DNA from: an uncultured cyanobacterium
GTDB lineage: Bacteria; Cyanobacteriota; Cyanobacteriia; CACIAM-69d
Assembly: GCA_937883785.1 (NCBI GenBank)
Contig: CALGDE010000109.1
Coordinates: 33,509 to 97,508, forward strand
Length of the DNA: 64,000 nt
Direction: 5' to 3'
Part shown: positions 17,973 to 27,113 of the stretch, piece by piece
Numbering within the stretch: position 1 is the first letter of the stretch
Layout: every line of letters begins with the position of its first letter
Translations under genes and position numbers: made by a program
Notes under the pieces: model-generated
Told to the model about the DNA's origin: nothing
Seen by the model: only the letters and a program-made list of their open reading frames with translations
Databases searched by the model: none

Positions 17973-17996
17973 AGAACAAGACCCTTAACTGCAAGA

Positions 17997-18028
17997 ATGC
18001 TACACCCTATACCTCGGTATAAGGTCAA
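17997..18028 (-). promoter_or_regulatory. MerR-type promoter/operator of the merR-acr3-arsC unit
   Basis: On the minus strand, -35 TTGACC (18028-18023) and -10 TAGCAT (18002-17997) are separated by 20 bp, the overlong spacer typical of MerR-activated promoters. The spacer holds the dyad ACCTTATACC-GA-GGTATAGGGT (18004-18025). The start codon of merR lies 24 bp downstream of the -10 box. Confidence 0.85.
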
Positions 18029-18089
18029 GGGACGAAGCAGGCAATGTAATAACTCCAAATTGACCTTTAAAAAGCCAAAAGCCTGGAGC

Positions 18090-18638
18090 CTATTTCACTC
18101 GGTACTTCCGGCGCAGACGGTTCAACTCTGCCTTAAGATTCTCCGTAGTTTCGTAAACGTAATCTTCAAATTCTTTAGGCCACCGCACCTGTTCCAACTG
18201 GGCAATTTCATCAGGAATATAAGGCGAATCAGGTCGAGTACAGTACATTCCCCAAACGGTGACCGACGTCATATATTCAATAAATTCCGGAGGGAATTGC
18301 GCCCCCTCAATGAGGTGAGCCTTCGTTTTTAGTAAGTGAACCATTTCGTCATTTTGCTGCCGGAAAAGGTCAATAACGTCCTGGTTAACCTCCGATAACT
18401 TACCGTCTATCCACAGTGGATAAAGCTGGGAATTCAGCTTAAGCGTTGCGTACAAGGGACCATATAGCTCGCCCAACTGCTGCTGACGAAAGATCAAATC
18501 AGCTTCAGCAAGCAACTGTTCCCTGTGGATCGCTTTTTTCAGCGCAGTTTCAATCACCTTCTCCGACGAGAACTTGAAAATGCCCGAAATTCCCAATCCC
18601 CCCGCCACGATAATGCCAGCGACCTGAACCCAATCCAT
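18090..18638 (-). CDS. Hypothetical membrane-anchored protein
   Basis: From the ATG at 18638, 182 residues; an upstream start at 18692 would add 18. There is one N-terminal membrane segment (VQVAGIIVAGGLGISGIF) and a long, charged, mostly helical cytoplasmic or periplasmic part with no motif I recognise. It lies upstream of merR on the same strand, but the merR promoter in between argues for separate transcription. Function unknown. Confidence 0.6.
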   Translation of the reverse strand: MDWVQVAGIIVAGGLGISGIFKFSSEKVIETALKKAIHREQLLAEADLIFRQQQLGELYGPLYATLKLNSQLYPLWIDGKLSEVNQDVIDLFRQQNDEMVHLLKTKAHLIEGAQFPPEFIEYMTSVTVWGMYCTRPDSPYIPDEIAQLEQVRWPKEFEDYVYETTENLKAELNRLRRKYRVK

Positions 18639-18790
18639 TACAGTTGCCCACCGAAGTTGCCCACTGAAGTTGTCCAAAAGATCGTGCCCCAACGAGCATA
18701 GCTTTTACATCGGGAAAACAATCGCCAAAGTTTCAGTGGTCAGCAATCTCACCACTCAATTTTCAATAGTTTTTCGACCTGGATGGCTCC

Positions 18791-19645
18791 CTAGCCTTCT
18801 TCTACCGGCGTCAGGAAGTACCGAGTAAATAGCCGCTCAAGCTTGCCCATCAGTAAAAACGGTTTGGCCGGTTCCCGGTAGAGATGCGGAGGAATTTTAT
18901 GCTTGATCTCTTCGTGAAACTGAGGAAGCTCACTCCAATGTTTACCGCATCGGAGATGGTGAGCCGTATGGTAACCCAAGTTGCAGGAAACTAAGTTGTA
19001 CCAACGATCCGTAATGTTATACGTGGCCAAGTAAGGATCCTGCTCGTCTAAACCGGCGTGGTGATCATAGGTGACGTAAACCGTCATCACCTCTAGAAAA
19101 ACCATAGGTCCAGCAAAGAGGATTAACGTACCCACCCAATTAATCCAGAACATAATGCCTAAAACCACCGCCGTCAGTCCGATATTTTCTATCAGCTTCT
19201 TCAGCAAGCGAGGGTGTTTTTTGCCCACTTGAATCGCTTTTGGATAGGCAAGAATCGACACTTTCAACGTATATTCCAGCGGTCCCATGGTTCGACCATT
19301 ATCGGCTTTCCATGCGGACTCATCCTTAGTTTGATCGAGATAATTTCGATGGTGTCCAAGGGTGTGGTGTAGTACCCAACATTCCCCCACTACACCAGTT
19401 TGGAGCCCCATAATCAGCTCAAGGCTGCGATTTGCCCAGCTGTAGTTGAAGAACTTGCAATGTTGATGGTGATGGTTCCAAGCACAAATCCAACCTTTGA
19501 CGTTTAGCAGTGCCAATGACCAAAGGATTGTTACCCAAAGCGAGTCGCTAAAAAAGAGAACCGCTAGGTCAGATAGGAACACCAGACCAATAAAAGCGGT
19601 GGGGTAATAATCAATTTTTCGTTTGGCAAGCATGTTGGATTCCAT
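18791..19645 (-). CDS. Fatty acid desaturase family protein
   Basis: A 284-residue membrane enzyme with the three histidine boxes of the di-iron desaturase/hydroxylase family: NHHHQH (about residue 56), HHTLGHH (about 92) and GYHTAHH (about 224), between four to six hydrophobic segments. It probably introduces a double bond or hydroxyl into an acyl chain or carotenoid; regiospecificity cannot be told, and the length is shorter than the usual DesA-D proteins (about 320-360). It is flanked by unrelated genes. Confidence 0.8.
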   Translation of the reverse strand: MESNMLAKRKIDYYPTAFIGLVFLSDLAVLFFSDSLWVTILWSLALLNVKGWICAWNHHHQHCKFFNYSWANRSLELIMGLQTGVVGECWVLHHTLGHHRNYLDQTKDESAWKADNGRTMGPLEYTLKVSILAYPKAIQVGKKHPRLLKKLIENIGLTAVVLGIMFWINWVGTLILFAGPMVFLEVMTVYVTYDHHAGLDEQDPYLATYNITDRWYNLVSCNLGYHTAHHLRCGKHWSELPQFHEEIKHKIPPHLYREPAKPFLLMGKLERLFTRYFLTPVEEG

Positions 19646-19800
19646 ACACTGCCCCCCAGCCTACCGTGGATGGGCATTATCATTAGTAAAAGTTATGGAA
19701 TATCGGAGATCGCCAGGCGATCGCCATTGGCCTGGACCAGGGCGGTTACAACCAAAGCACTTGGATAGTTGCCGGATAGATAAAACACGCCTTCACAAGC

Positions 19801-19829
19801 AAACCCCTAATCCACGGGAAAAGGGGTTT
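19801..19829 (-). terminator. Possible terminator after the moeB-like gene
   Basis: AAACCCCT pairs with AGGGGTTT around a 13-nt loop, 36-64 bp downstream of the stop at 19865. The stem is perfect (8 bp) but the T-run after it is poor on both strands. Confidence 0.5.
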
Positions 19830-19864
19830 ATGAAAAACTTCAGGAATCGTTGGTCCCGCAACGT

Positions 19865-21025
19865 TTAATATTCAGGCACAGAAGAATCTACCTCCTGGCT
19901 CCAGGCGCGGATGCCGCCCTTCACATTGATGCCTTCGATACCGGACTCTTTCAAAATACCGATCGCCTTAGCGGACCGCCCACCCATCTTGCAGTGGACC
20001 ACCAGCTTTTTGCCGCCGTTGACCAGTGCCTTCACCTGATCGACGCCATCGCCGTTTTCAATGTCGGGCAAGGGCACCAAGACGGAACCAGGAATCGTGG
20101 CAATGTCCACTTCCACCGGATTACGCACATCCAGCAGCACAAACTCATCGCCGCTGTCCTGCAACGCTTTAAGTTCGGTAACGGTCATCTCAGGAATATC
20201 GGGCTTCTCCTCCGATGCCTGGGGAATACCGCAGAACTGTTCGTAATCGATCAGCTTTTCGATAACCGGGCGCTCAGGGTTCGGGCGTAGCTTTAGCTCC
20301 CGGAATTTCATATCCAAGGAGTTGTACAGCAACAGGCGACCGCTTAGGGTCTCGCCCTTGCCCAAGATGATTTTGATGGTTTCCGTGGCTTGGATCACGC
20401 CGATAATTCCCGGCAGAATGCCTAGAACACCACCTTCAGCGCAGGAAGGAACTAGCCCCGGCGGAGGCGGCTCAGGATATAGGTCGCGGTAGTTAGGACC
20501 GCCTTCGTAGTTAAAGACCGTGGCCTGCCCTTCAAATCGGTAAATCGATCCGTACACGTTGGGCTTATTGGCTAGGACGCAAGCGTCGTTAACCAAATAG
20601 CGGGTGGGGAAGTTATCGGTGCCGTCCACCACGATGTCGTAGGGCTCGATGATTTTCATGGCGTTTTCCGAGCTGAGGCGGGTCTCGTAAAGGTCTACCT
20701 GACAGAACGGATTGATTTCGTGGATGCGGTTTTTCGCCGATTCAATTTTTGGCTTGTCCACCCAGGAAGTGCCGTGGATGACCTGTCGCTGCAGGTTGGA
20801 AAAATCCACCACGTCAAAGTCCACAATGCCGATGCGACCAATGCCGGCGGCGGCAAGGTATAGCAACAGCGGCGATCCTAGTCCGCCCGTACCAATACAG
20901 AGGACGCTCGCAGCTTTTAGGCGACGCTGCCCCTCAAGTCCCACCTCTGGCAAAATCAGGTGGCGGGAATAGCGTTCGTATTCTTGTTTGTTGAGCTGAG
21001 TTTGCTCGATGTCGATATTCAACAT
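19865..21025 (-). CDS. moeB: E1-like sulfur-carrier adenylyltransferase with rhodanese domain
   Basis: From the ATG at 21025, 386 residues. The N-terminal ThiF/MoeB domain has the nucleotide-binding GTGGLGSP loop, DFDVVDFSNLQRQ and the PSCAEGGVLG segment; the C-terminal rhodanese domain (about 285-385) ends with the active-site loop HCKMGGRS. Such proteins adenylate the C terminus of a ubiquitin-like sulfur carrier (MoaD, ThiS or similar) and pass sulfur to it. The CxxC zinc site of E. coli MoeB is replaced by NYRD. It follows the JAMM gene, whose product acts on the same kind of carrier. Confidence 0.85.
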   Translation of the reverse strand: MLNIDIEQTQLNKQEYERYSRHLILPEVGLEGQRRLKAASVLCIGTGGLGSPLLLYLAAAGIGRIGIVDFDVVDFSNLQRQVIHGTSWVDKPKIESAKNRIHEINPFCQVDLYETRLSSENAMKIIEPYDIVVDGTDNFPTRYLVNDACVLANKPNVYGSIYRFEGQATVFNYEGGPNYRDLYPEPPPPGLVPSCAEGGVLGILPGIIGVIQATETIKIILGKGETLSGRLLLYNSLDMKFRELKLRPNPERPVIEKLIDYEQFCGIPQASEEKPDIPEMTVTELKALQDSGDEFVLLDVRNPVEVDIATIPGSVLVPLPDIENGDGVDQVKALVNGGKKLVVHCKMGGRSAKAIGILKESGIEGINVKGGIRAWSQEVDSSVPEY

Positions 21026-21180
21026 AGTTGACCGTTGGTCGCGCATTACCAATCTCGGGTCTTCGCCAAATCCGCTGGGGTAATCCCATCTGCTCCATGG
21101 TTTTCCACTCATTTCATGGGGCAAGAGGGCGATCGCATCGCAAAGGATACGGATTTGGGACGCCCTAGGTTTGTGCGCAA

Positions 21181-21771
21181 TTATTCTGGGGAGGTTGCCA
21201 CGGAAAATGAGGGCACAGGCTGGATTATTTCGCGCTGGAACTGACCAGAATCATCTAGACGCCAACTGCGTAAATCCACTGCTTTTCCATGGTGAACCGC
21301 CACAATAGGGTACGAATAATGCGCCCAAGCATAGGTGCGATCAAAGTCGGACGGAATCGCAGGATAGTTAGGGTGCGAGTGGTAAATGCCAATAATATCA
21401 AAACCGCGATCGCGCCCGAGCTTTTGCAGTCGAAATAAATCACGGGGGTCAATGGTGAAGCGTCGCTCCGCCGTTTCTTGCGCCCCCGGCACTACGTCAA
21501 AATCCTGATTACTGTGGGCTTTCCAAGCATTTTCCACGGGATGCACTTCTTCCACCGTAGCGATCGCCACCCCATCCCCATTAAATTGCAACCGCCCCAG
21601 CAACACCCCACAGCACTCATGTGGGTAGGCAGCCTCACCGGCACGGAAAATTTTGGACTGGTGCTCAGGGCACAGATACAGGGGCACAGAGGTTGGGAAG
21701 AAGGTTGGGAAAGAGGGTGAAATAGAAAGTGGTCGCGAGAGCAAAGGTATCGTTTGGTGATCAACTGCCAC
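21181..21771 (-). CDS. JAMM/MPN+ metalloprotease (M67 family)
   Basis: A 196-residue frame starting at GTG 21771. The JAMM motif HSHP-x6-S-x2-D is complete (HSHPNYPAIPSDFD), and the catalytic glutamate sits in PHECCGVLLG. Bacterial JAMM proteins of this type cleave after the C-terminal glycine of ubiquitin-like sulfur carriers, for instance to release cysteine. The first 35 residues are Ser/Pro-rich and unlike the family, which usually starts just before the LCPEHQSKI-like segment; no ATG is available there, so the start is uncertain. It lies 155 bp upstream of the E1-like gene on the same strand. Confidence 0.82.
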   Translation of the reverse strand: MAVDHQTIPLLSRPLSISPSFPTFFPTSVPLYLCPEHQSKIFRAGEAAYPHECCGVLLGRLQFNGDGVAIATVEEVHPVENAWKAHSNQDFDVVPGAQETAERRFTIDPRDLFRLQKLGRDRGFDIIGIYHSHPNYPAIPSDFDRTYAWAHYSYPIVAVHHGKAVDLRSWRLDDSGQFQREIIQPVPSFSVATSPE

Positions 21772-22006
21772 AGATCGTGAAGTTTGCAGTGGCAGCTACA
21801 GCCATCTTATTGGCGATCGCGCTAAGGTGTGATTATGGCAAGGTTTCGGGTCAGCCCTGCGAAGCGAATGATTCAGAATTCGGATTTCCAGTAGTTCTTT
21901 TTACTGGATTTACGCCCTTTTGTTTCTTTAGCAAGAAGCCAAACTGAGTCAGTGCCTACGATACTGGCCTTGTTTACGAACTGCTTAAATTGGAGGTCAC
22001 AACTAA

Positions 22007-22234
22007 GTGTCTGAACCTACTAACATCCAAGACCGGATTGACGAAGAGGTTGCAAACGCCCGCGAAGTTTGCAGCACTGACAATCCTAACGAGTGCGCCG
22101 CCGCGTGGGACGTTGTTGAGGAGCTTCAGGCTGAGGCATCCCACCAAAAGGAAGCAACAACCAAGAAGAATTCCCTCGAAAAGTATTGCGACGAAAACCC
22201 CGAAGCTGCTGAGTGCCGCATCTACGACGACTAG
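22007..22234 (+). CDS. CP12 Calvin-cycle regulatory protein
   Basis: A 75-residue protein with both redox cysteine pairs of CP12: REVCSTDNPNEC in the N-terminal half and YCDENPEAAEC near the C terminus, and the conserved AAWDVVEELQAEASH helix. CP12 binds GAPDH and phosphoribulokinase in the dark and inactivates them. The start is GTG, supported by GGAGG ten bases upstream. Its TAG stop is formed by the first bases of repeat copy B. Confidence 0.92.
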   Translation: MSEPTNIQDRIDEEVANAREVCSTDNPNECAAAWDVVEELQAEASHQKEATTKKNSLEKYCDENPEAAECRIYDD

Positions 22235-22362
22235 AGCGTGTCATCAATTAAGAGCCAAAAGCCTTATACGGTGAAAAGTCTACAGTTTTTCAAAACAAAG
22301 CATACTGGGGGCTAAAACTCTTAGTAATCGCTGGATTTTAAATTTATGATGATGACAGCCTT
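22231..22362. repeat. MITE-like interspersed repeat, copy B
   Basis: About 132 bp, same orientation as copy A. The left end is CTAGAGCGTGTCATCAATTAA and the right end is ATGATGACAGCC. Shared internal pieces with copy A are AAAAGCCTT and the GGGGCT block. The CTAG of the left end overlaps the CP12 stop codon. Confidence 0.75.
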
Positions 22363-22522
22363 CAATGAATGGTGGTGATCGTCAAAAAACTAGCTCGCTT
22401 TTAAACTGATCGGTTTTCAATGCCGCTATTCTGTAGCGTTATCAAAGCAAAACAAAATAATAGCTACGTATTCTCAGCTACAGCAAACCTCAAGGCTGAT
22501 AAGTCGGGAATTCAGTGGATTT

Positions 22523-22566
22523 AGTGCCTCCCTCGCCCCTTAAGCGTGGGAGGCGCTTGTTTTTCT
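22523..22566 (+). terminator. Rho-independent terminator downstream of CP12
   Basis: AGTGCCTCCC (22523-22532) pairs with GGGAGGCGCT (22548-22557), ten pairs with one G-U, followed by TGTTTTTCT. It is on the plus strand about 290 bp after CP12, so the CP12 transcript would include repeat B. Confidence 0.8.
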
Positions 22567-22625
22567 AGGACAGTTTTTCTAGGACAAGTTGCCCTTCATA
22601 CCTGTTAAATAGCAAACCTGATAGC

Positions 22626-23255
22626 ATGGGGCTGCAAAAGGAAGTGAAATCTCTGGCACCCATGGACAACTGGTTTGTACCGCTAATTTGGTTAGACTAT
22701 CGCCTTGCCGTACTGTTTACGGTGCTAACCCCCTTAGTGCTGTTGCTGTGGGCTTTTGCGGCAAAAGCGGATGCCCTCAAGCTGCTTCTGGGAATTTACT
22801 GGAAAGTAGCTAGCCTATTGGCAATCACCACCTATTTAATGATTGCCTCCATTCCAGTGAGTTTTATTGCAGCTCTGGGAGCACGAATTTTAATTCCCAT
22901 CTCCCTTTGGTACTGGATCGATTTAAACGAAGAAATCGAAGAACAACCCCAACGCCTCCTAGGGTTTGTCTTTAAAACCTGGCGCTGGATCGTCACCATC
23001 TACTCCGGCATCGGTTTAGTGGCTCAGATTATTTCCCTTCCTTGCGCCTTTCAATCCTCGGAAGCCCTGTCAGGGGTAGCGTCCTGCCGAGCATGGCTGG
23101 AGCCCACTTGGCTATATCGTGAATATTTCCACGGCAACACTAACCCTAGCTTCCTCGGCTTCTTTGGCATCTTAGGGCTAGCACTTTACGTCATTTACTT
23201 TATTTACTTTGCAATCACTAAGCTCCCTCGCAACGGTCGTTTGGCTTTGAGATAA
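22626..23255 (+). CDS. DUF3177-like cyanobacterial membrane protein
   Basis: A 209-residue protein with four to five membrane helices. The opening WFVPLIWLDYRLAVLF and later YWIDLNEEIEEQPQ are what I associate with the cyanobacterial family DUF3177; the function is unknown. A second ATG at 22662 (MDNWF) could be the true start, because family members usually begin close to that motif. The next gene begins 60 bp downstream on the same strand. Confidence 0.7.
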   Translation: MGLQKEVKSLAPMDNWFVPLIWLDYRLAVLFTVLTPLVLLLWAFAAKADALKLLLGIYWKVASLLAITTYLMIASIPVSFIAALGARILIPISLWYWIDLNEEIEEQPQRLLGFVFKTWRWIVTIYSGIGLVAQIISLPCAFQSSEALSGVASCRAWLEPTWLYREYFHGNTNPSFLGFFGILGLALYVIYFIYFAITKLPRNGRLALR

Positions 23256-23315
23256 CGTCGGAGTGACCCGAGTGAAAAATGACAAAAACCGGAGTCAGAG
23301 GACGAAAAAGAAGCA

Positions 23316-23615
23316 ATGGCTGATGAGAATTTAATGACGGTGGAAAAACAGCTGGAGGCTTACAGCGATCGCCACCGAGACGAAGTGCTGCTGGTACACG
23401 CCACCATTGACGGCGAAGCAGACACCATTATGATTTTCCGCGGCTTCTCTAGCTCCTTATCCCGCGCCACAGCCTACGATCCTGACGTGCCGGTGTTGCC
23501 CGAGTCCGCCACGATTCAAACCATTGACCGGGTAAAAAGTCCCTATATTCCTGAATTTCCCCAGTTTATTGAGCGGGATATTCCGGGCGATCGCTTTATC
23601 GCCCAACTCCAATAA
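23316..23615 (+). CDS. Small conserved cyanobacterial protein
   Basis: A 99-residue soluble protein with the pattern VLLVHATIDGEADTIMIFRGFSS followed by a DPDVPVLPE segment. I recognise this as a small family found in cyanobacteria and plant plastids (DUF7734-like), of unknown function. A GAGGA ribosome binding sequence lies about 13 bases upstream of the ATG. It may be co-transcribed with the preceding membrane protein gene. Confidence 0.65.
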   Translation: MADENLMTVEKQLEAYSDRHRDEVLLVHATIDGEADTIMIFRGFSSSLSRATAYDPDVPVLPESATIQTIDRVKSPYIPEFPQFIERDIPGDRFIAQLQ

Positions 23616-23678
23616 CCGTAGAGCCGTAGCCTGTAGCGCTGAAATCCACTGCGAACGACCGTAACTTTATCCACCGCT

Positions 23679-25733
23679 TCAAGTGGCGATAAAGTCAGAT
23701 CCAAAATTGGACTTCAGCGTCTCGCCCAATGATTTGCGTTTTTCTTGCCCCTTAGCAATATCTCGAACTCCCTTTGCCGTTTTCCATTGTTCCTTTCCAT
23801 TTTTCCCCTCCCCATCGCCTCCAGCAGTGTCTACGAACTCCCCTTTTATAAAGATTGAGGGCTCCGCGTGAAGTCGCTTTAAAGGAATACGAATAGCAAA
23901 TTCCACATTGGACTCCTTCCCTGGGGACAGACACTCCAGGGTGCCCCCATGATTTTCAGTAATGATTTGATAGCAAATTGACATGCCCATCCCGGTGCCT
24001 CGACCCACCAGTTTTGTGGTGAAGAAGGGATCACAGATCCGCTGTCTTAAGGGCTCAGAAATTTCTGGTCCATTATTCCCAATAGAGATTTCAATCTGTT
24101 CCAATTCAGGCAGAAAAGCTGTTTTAACCAGAATCAAACTGTCGTCCGACTGGCTGTTCGTGAAGCTCAAAGGACAGAATGCTACTCCATTTTCAGCATT
24201 CCTACGCACGGTCTTTTCATCTTTTTCAAAACGCCCCTCTAAAGCATCCAGAGCGTTCAACAAAATATTTAGAAAAACCTGATTTATTTGCCCCGCAAAA
24301 CACTCCACATTAGGCAATTTCCCATAGTGTTTAACCACCTTTACCCCGCCAGGATTCCATTCACTACTAAGGCGGTGCTGCAGCATTAGCAACGTACTAT
24401 CAATACCCTCGTGCACATCAACCACTTTAGATTCAGCCTCATCCATCCGCGCAAAACTTCTCAGGGACAGAACAATCTGGCTGATGCGCGTGGTTCCTGT
24501 GTTTAGCGATCCAAAAATACGCGGCACATCTTCCTTCAGGAAATCCATATCGGATTCCTCTCGTAGTTCTCGAATTTCTGGATCGGGGTTAGGGTAGTGC
24601 TCTTCGTAGGCTTTGATAATTTCAAGCAGGTCGTCAAAGTAATTGGTGAGATAGGGAATATTAGTGTGAATAAAAGTCATGGGGTTATTCACCTCATGGG
24701 CAATGCCTGCCACCAGCTGGCTAAGGCTAGACATCTTGTCACCCACAAACAAAAATTTCTGATCGTGCAGGGTTTGGAGCGTGGTTTCTAGCCGTTCATT
24801 TTTATCGTTAACTTCCCCCAACAAGTCCTGAACCTTATCAAGAAGGGTATTTAACGCCAGCCCTAATTTCCCCACTTCATCATCCTGTTGATGCACTGGG
24901 ATCCTAATATCAAAGTCGTTTTGATCCGTAATTCGATTGGAAATTTTGACGACTTTATTAACGGGCTTAGTAATCGCCTGGCTAAATATAATTGCTACCA
25001 ATAGGGCAATAATTAGAGACCCTAAAGTGCTTAAAGCCATCAAATTGACACGAGTGGACTCTGAGCGACCTAGCCCCGCTGCTGCTGCCTCCTCTGTCTG
25101 CCGCGATCGCGTTTTCCATTCACGGAGCTGATCGGAAAAACTCATATAGTCGCGGAATTCTCGACTTTGAATTAACGTTAAAAGTTCTGTTCTTGCTATG
25201 TCCAATTCATCAGGGTTTCCTAGCAAACCTTTAATTCGCTTAAGGATTTCAAAGGATAGCTCTTCAAACTTTGAAACGGTGATGGCATATTCGTCCAGGG
25301 AATGGTGAACCATATAGCTTTCTGCGGGAATGGATTCACCCCGCGAAGCCTGGCTCCCCTCTTTTTCGTGGGCGTCTTCCTGGCGTTCCAGTGACGCGAT
25401 AACCGAGAGTAGCCGCGCGGAAAAAATCTGACTTTCTTGGCGAAACCGCCCTGGTTCCTCAAGAAATGGCAACAGTTGCTTGCCAGGTTGCACTGACAAA
25501 ATTGAAACGTGGAGATCTTCTAAAAACTGCCGCTCTTTCGTGGCTTTTTCTTGAACGTCAAGTGCTCTCTCTTGATAGTAAGTACCCACACTCCAACCGA
25601 TCGCCGAGCCAGTGGCCACAACCCCCAGCATGGCCAAATATCCGCACACAATGCGCTGGCGTATCGTCAAGTTTAATCGAGGAAGTGATGGAAGCTGGCG
25701 GAATTTCACCGATTTCCTACCTAAAGATTTCAA
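23679..25733 (-). CDS. Membrane sensor histidine kinase with HAMP domain
   Basis: A 684-residue frame starting at TTG; GTG at 25709 is another possible start, and there is no ATG before the first helix. Membrane helices lie at about 28-52 and 232-254, framing a mainly helical periplasmic sensor of about 180 residues. HAMP follows (255-308), then HisKA with VAGIAHEVNNP (His346), and HATPase_c with NILLNALDAL, NNGPEI and GRGTGMGMSI. The C-terminal 60 residues are charged and low complexity. No response regulator is adjacent. Its core resembles the kinases at 14285 and 37297. Confidence 0.83.
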   Translation of the reverse strand: MKSLGRKSVKFRQLPSLPRLNLTIRQRIVCGYLAMLGVVATGSAIGWSVGTYYQERALDVQEKATKERQFLEDLHVSILSVQPGKQLLPFLEEPGRFRQESQIFSARLLSVIASLERQEDAHEKEGSQASRGESIPAESYMVHHSLDEYAITVSKFEELSFEILKRIKGLLGNPDELDIARTELLTLIQSREFRDYMSFSDQLREWKTRSRQTEEAAAAGLGRSESTRVNLMALSTLGSLIIALLVAIIFSQAITKPVNKVVKISNRITDQNDFDIRIPVHQQDDEVGKLGLALNTLLDKVQDLLGEVNDKNERLETTLQTLHDQKFLFVGDKMSSLSQLVAGIAHEVNNPMTFIHTNIPYLTNYFDDLLEIIKAYEEHYPNPDPEIRELREESDMDFLKEDVPRIFGSLNTGTTRISQIVLSLRSFARMDEAESKVVDVHEGIDSTLLMLQHRLSSEWNPGGVKVVKHYGKLPNVECFAGQINQVFLNILLNALDALEGRFEKDEKTVRRNAENGVAFCPLSFTNSQSDDSLILVKTAFLPELEQIEISIGNNGPEISEPLRQRICDPFFTTKLVGRGTGMGMSICYQIITENHGGTLECLSPGKESNVEFAIRIPLKRLHAEPSIFIKGEFVDTAGGDGEGKNGKEQWKTAKGVRDIAKGQEKRKSLGETLKSNFGSDFIAT

Positions 25734-26019
25734 AGAATATTTATTAGCGACAGCGATTCTGAAAAGCCCTGATGCAATGTCAATTGAAAAAAGACAGTTC
25801 CAATAAATCTCCCTTAAATAGCCGATGTTAAATGAATTCTAAGTAGTTTTTCTTGCAGGGCCTGGGTAACTTTACTCATTTGTTACAAGCCAGTATTTTT
25901 TCACGGTCTTGGTAGCGTCTGCTCAACAAACAACTCCCTATCGCCAACAATTTCCCAATACAGAAATTTGCGAAGATATCGACTTTAACCCCCTTTCCTT
26001 AAGGCTCTTATCGCTGGCA

Positions 26020-26949
26020 TTAAGGGGAGGGACTTGCATTATTTGAAGTGCCTAGCTGCACATTAGGAGTCTGGATATTGGGAGCCTGCTGCCCATTCCA
26101 CTTGTTGATACGGGCTTGTTCTACCCGTAGTCGCTCGTATTCCAGCACCTGCGGCGTAATCGAACCGGACCGTAGTCGATTTGCCTCTGCTTCTGCACGA
26201 GCCCGCTCAATAGTGACCTGGGCTTCTCCCTTTGCCCGGGCCACGTTGGCGGCGGCTTCCGCTTCCACCTTGCGACGATTGGCTTCAGCAGTTTGGGCCG
26301 CCTGCTGGGCCGCGAACTGTTCGTTGATGCTTGCCTGAATATCTGGGGGCAAACGTAGGGGGCTTAACAGCGACACGTCCTGGATGACCACGATGGGAAA
26401 ACGCCTTTGCATACAGGAGCGTACGCCGCTCACCAAACGCTGTTGGCTGGTGGGCAACATGGACGGGGTTAGCTCTTTTGTTTCAGCCACTTCGGAAAAG
26501 CAATTTCGCAAACCGTTGCGTAGTTCATTGGCGCGAAACTGGTCCGGGTCTTTGCGATAGGTTTCGTAGTAGGTGTGCAGCTTAGTGCGGGGTCCGCCTT
26601 CAATAATCTCGGTGGAAAAGCCAAAGGACAGCCCCACGTCAGCGGAGACGGGGCTGCCACCTACGGAAAAAATAATGGATTCGTCGTCAGGGGAGCCTTC
26701 GGTGGAAGTTTGGGTGAAGGGATAGGTGTTAACGAAGGTGGGGAAAACGACCACTTCTTCGGTGTAGCCATTGTGCCAAACGCGCCCGGTTACCAGCTCA
26801 GCGTTGTCGATGCCCTTTTCGCCACCATACAGCTGAATTTTCAAACCGGCGTAGCCCGGCTCAATGGTGGTGGTGCTGGTGCCGGGAATAATACCGCAGC
26901 CAGTGGTGGCGATCGCCAAAGCCGCCACCGACAGCAGAGGACGAGTCAT
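26020..26949 (-). CDS. SPFH (prohibitin-like) domain protein
   Basis: From the ATG at 26949, 309 residues. A hydrophobic start (LLSVAALAIATTGCG) is a signal peptide or membrane anchor with a weak lipobox. The SPFH domain covers about residues 35-200 and a long Ala/Glu/Arg coiled coil (EANRRKVEAEAAANVARAKGEA) follows. Such proteins form large membrane-bound rings and influence protease activity or membrane domains. The frame stays open to 27273, but that would overlap the next gene, so the start after it is preferred. Confidence 0.75.
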   Translation of the reverse strand: MTRPLLSVAALAIATTGCGIIPGTSTTTIEPGYAGLKIQLYGGEKGIDNAELVTGRVWHNGYTEEVVVFPTFVNTYPFTQTSTEGSPDDESIIFSVGGSPVSADVGLSFGFSTEIIEGGPRTKLHTYYETYRKDPDQFRANELRNGLRNCFSEVAETKELTPSMLPTSQQRLVSGVRSCMQRRFPIVVIQDVSLLSPLRLPPDIQASINEQFAAQQAAQTAEANRRKVEAEAAANVARAKGEAQVTIERARAEAEANRLRSGSITPQVLEYERLRVEQARINKWNGQQAPNIQTPNVQLGTSNNASPSP

Positions 26950-27113
26950 GCGTCGAAGGACTCTCCACGGGGTCGCAAAAGATCGAGGAGAAAATTTACC
27001 GGGACACACCTTGCCAATACAGCGTTCAAATTGTTGGTCCACTGGTTTGTTCTTACTAAGTTGGTGCCTATTAAAACCGAAGCTTGCCATAGGGAGAGTG
27101 GAAGTAAGGGAAG

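Noticed and set aside
19865..21771. Idea that the E1-JAMM pair is an antiphage ubiquitin-like system
   Set aside because: The E1 has a rhodanese domain, as in sulfur-carrier activation, and there is no E2-like or ubiquitin-like gene beside it.
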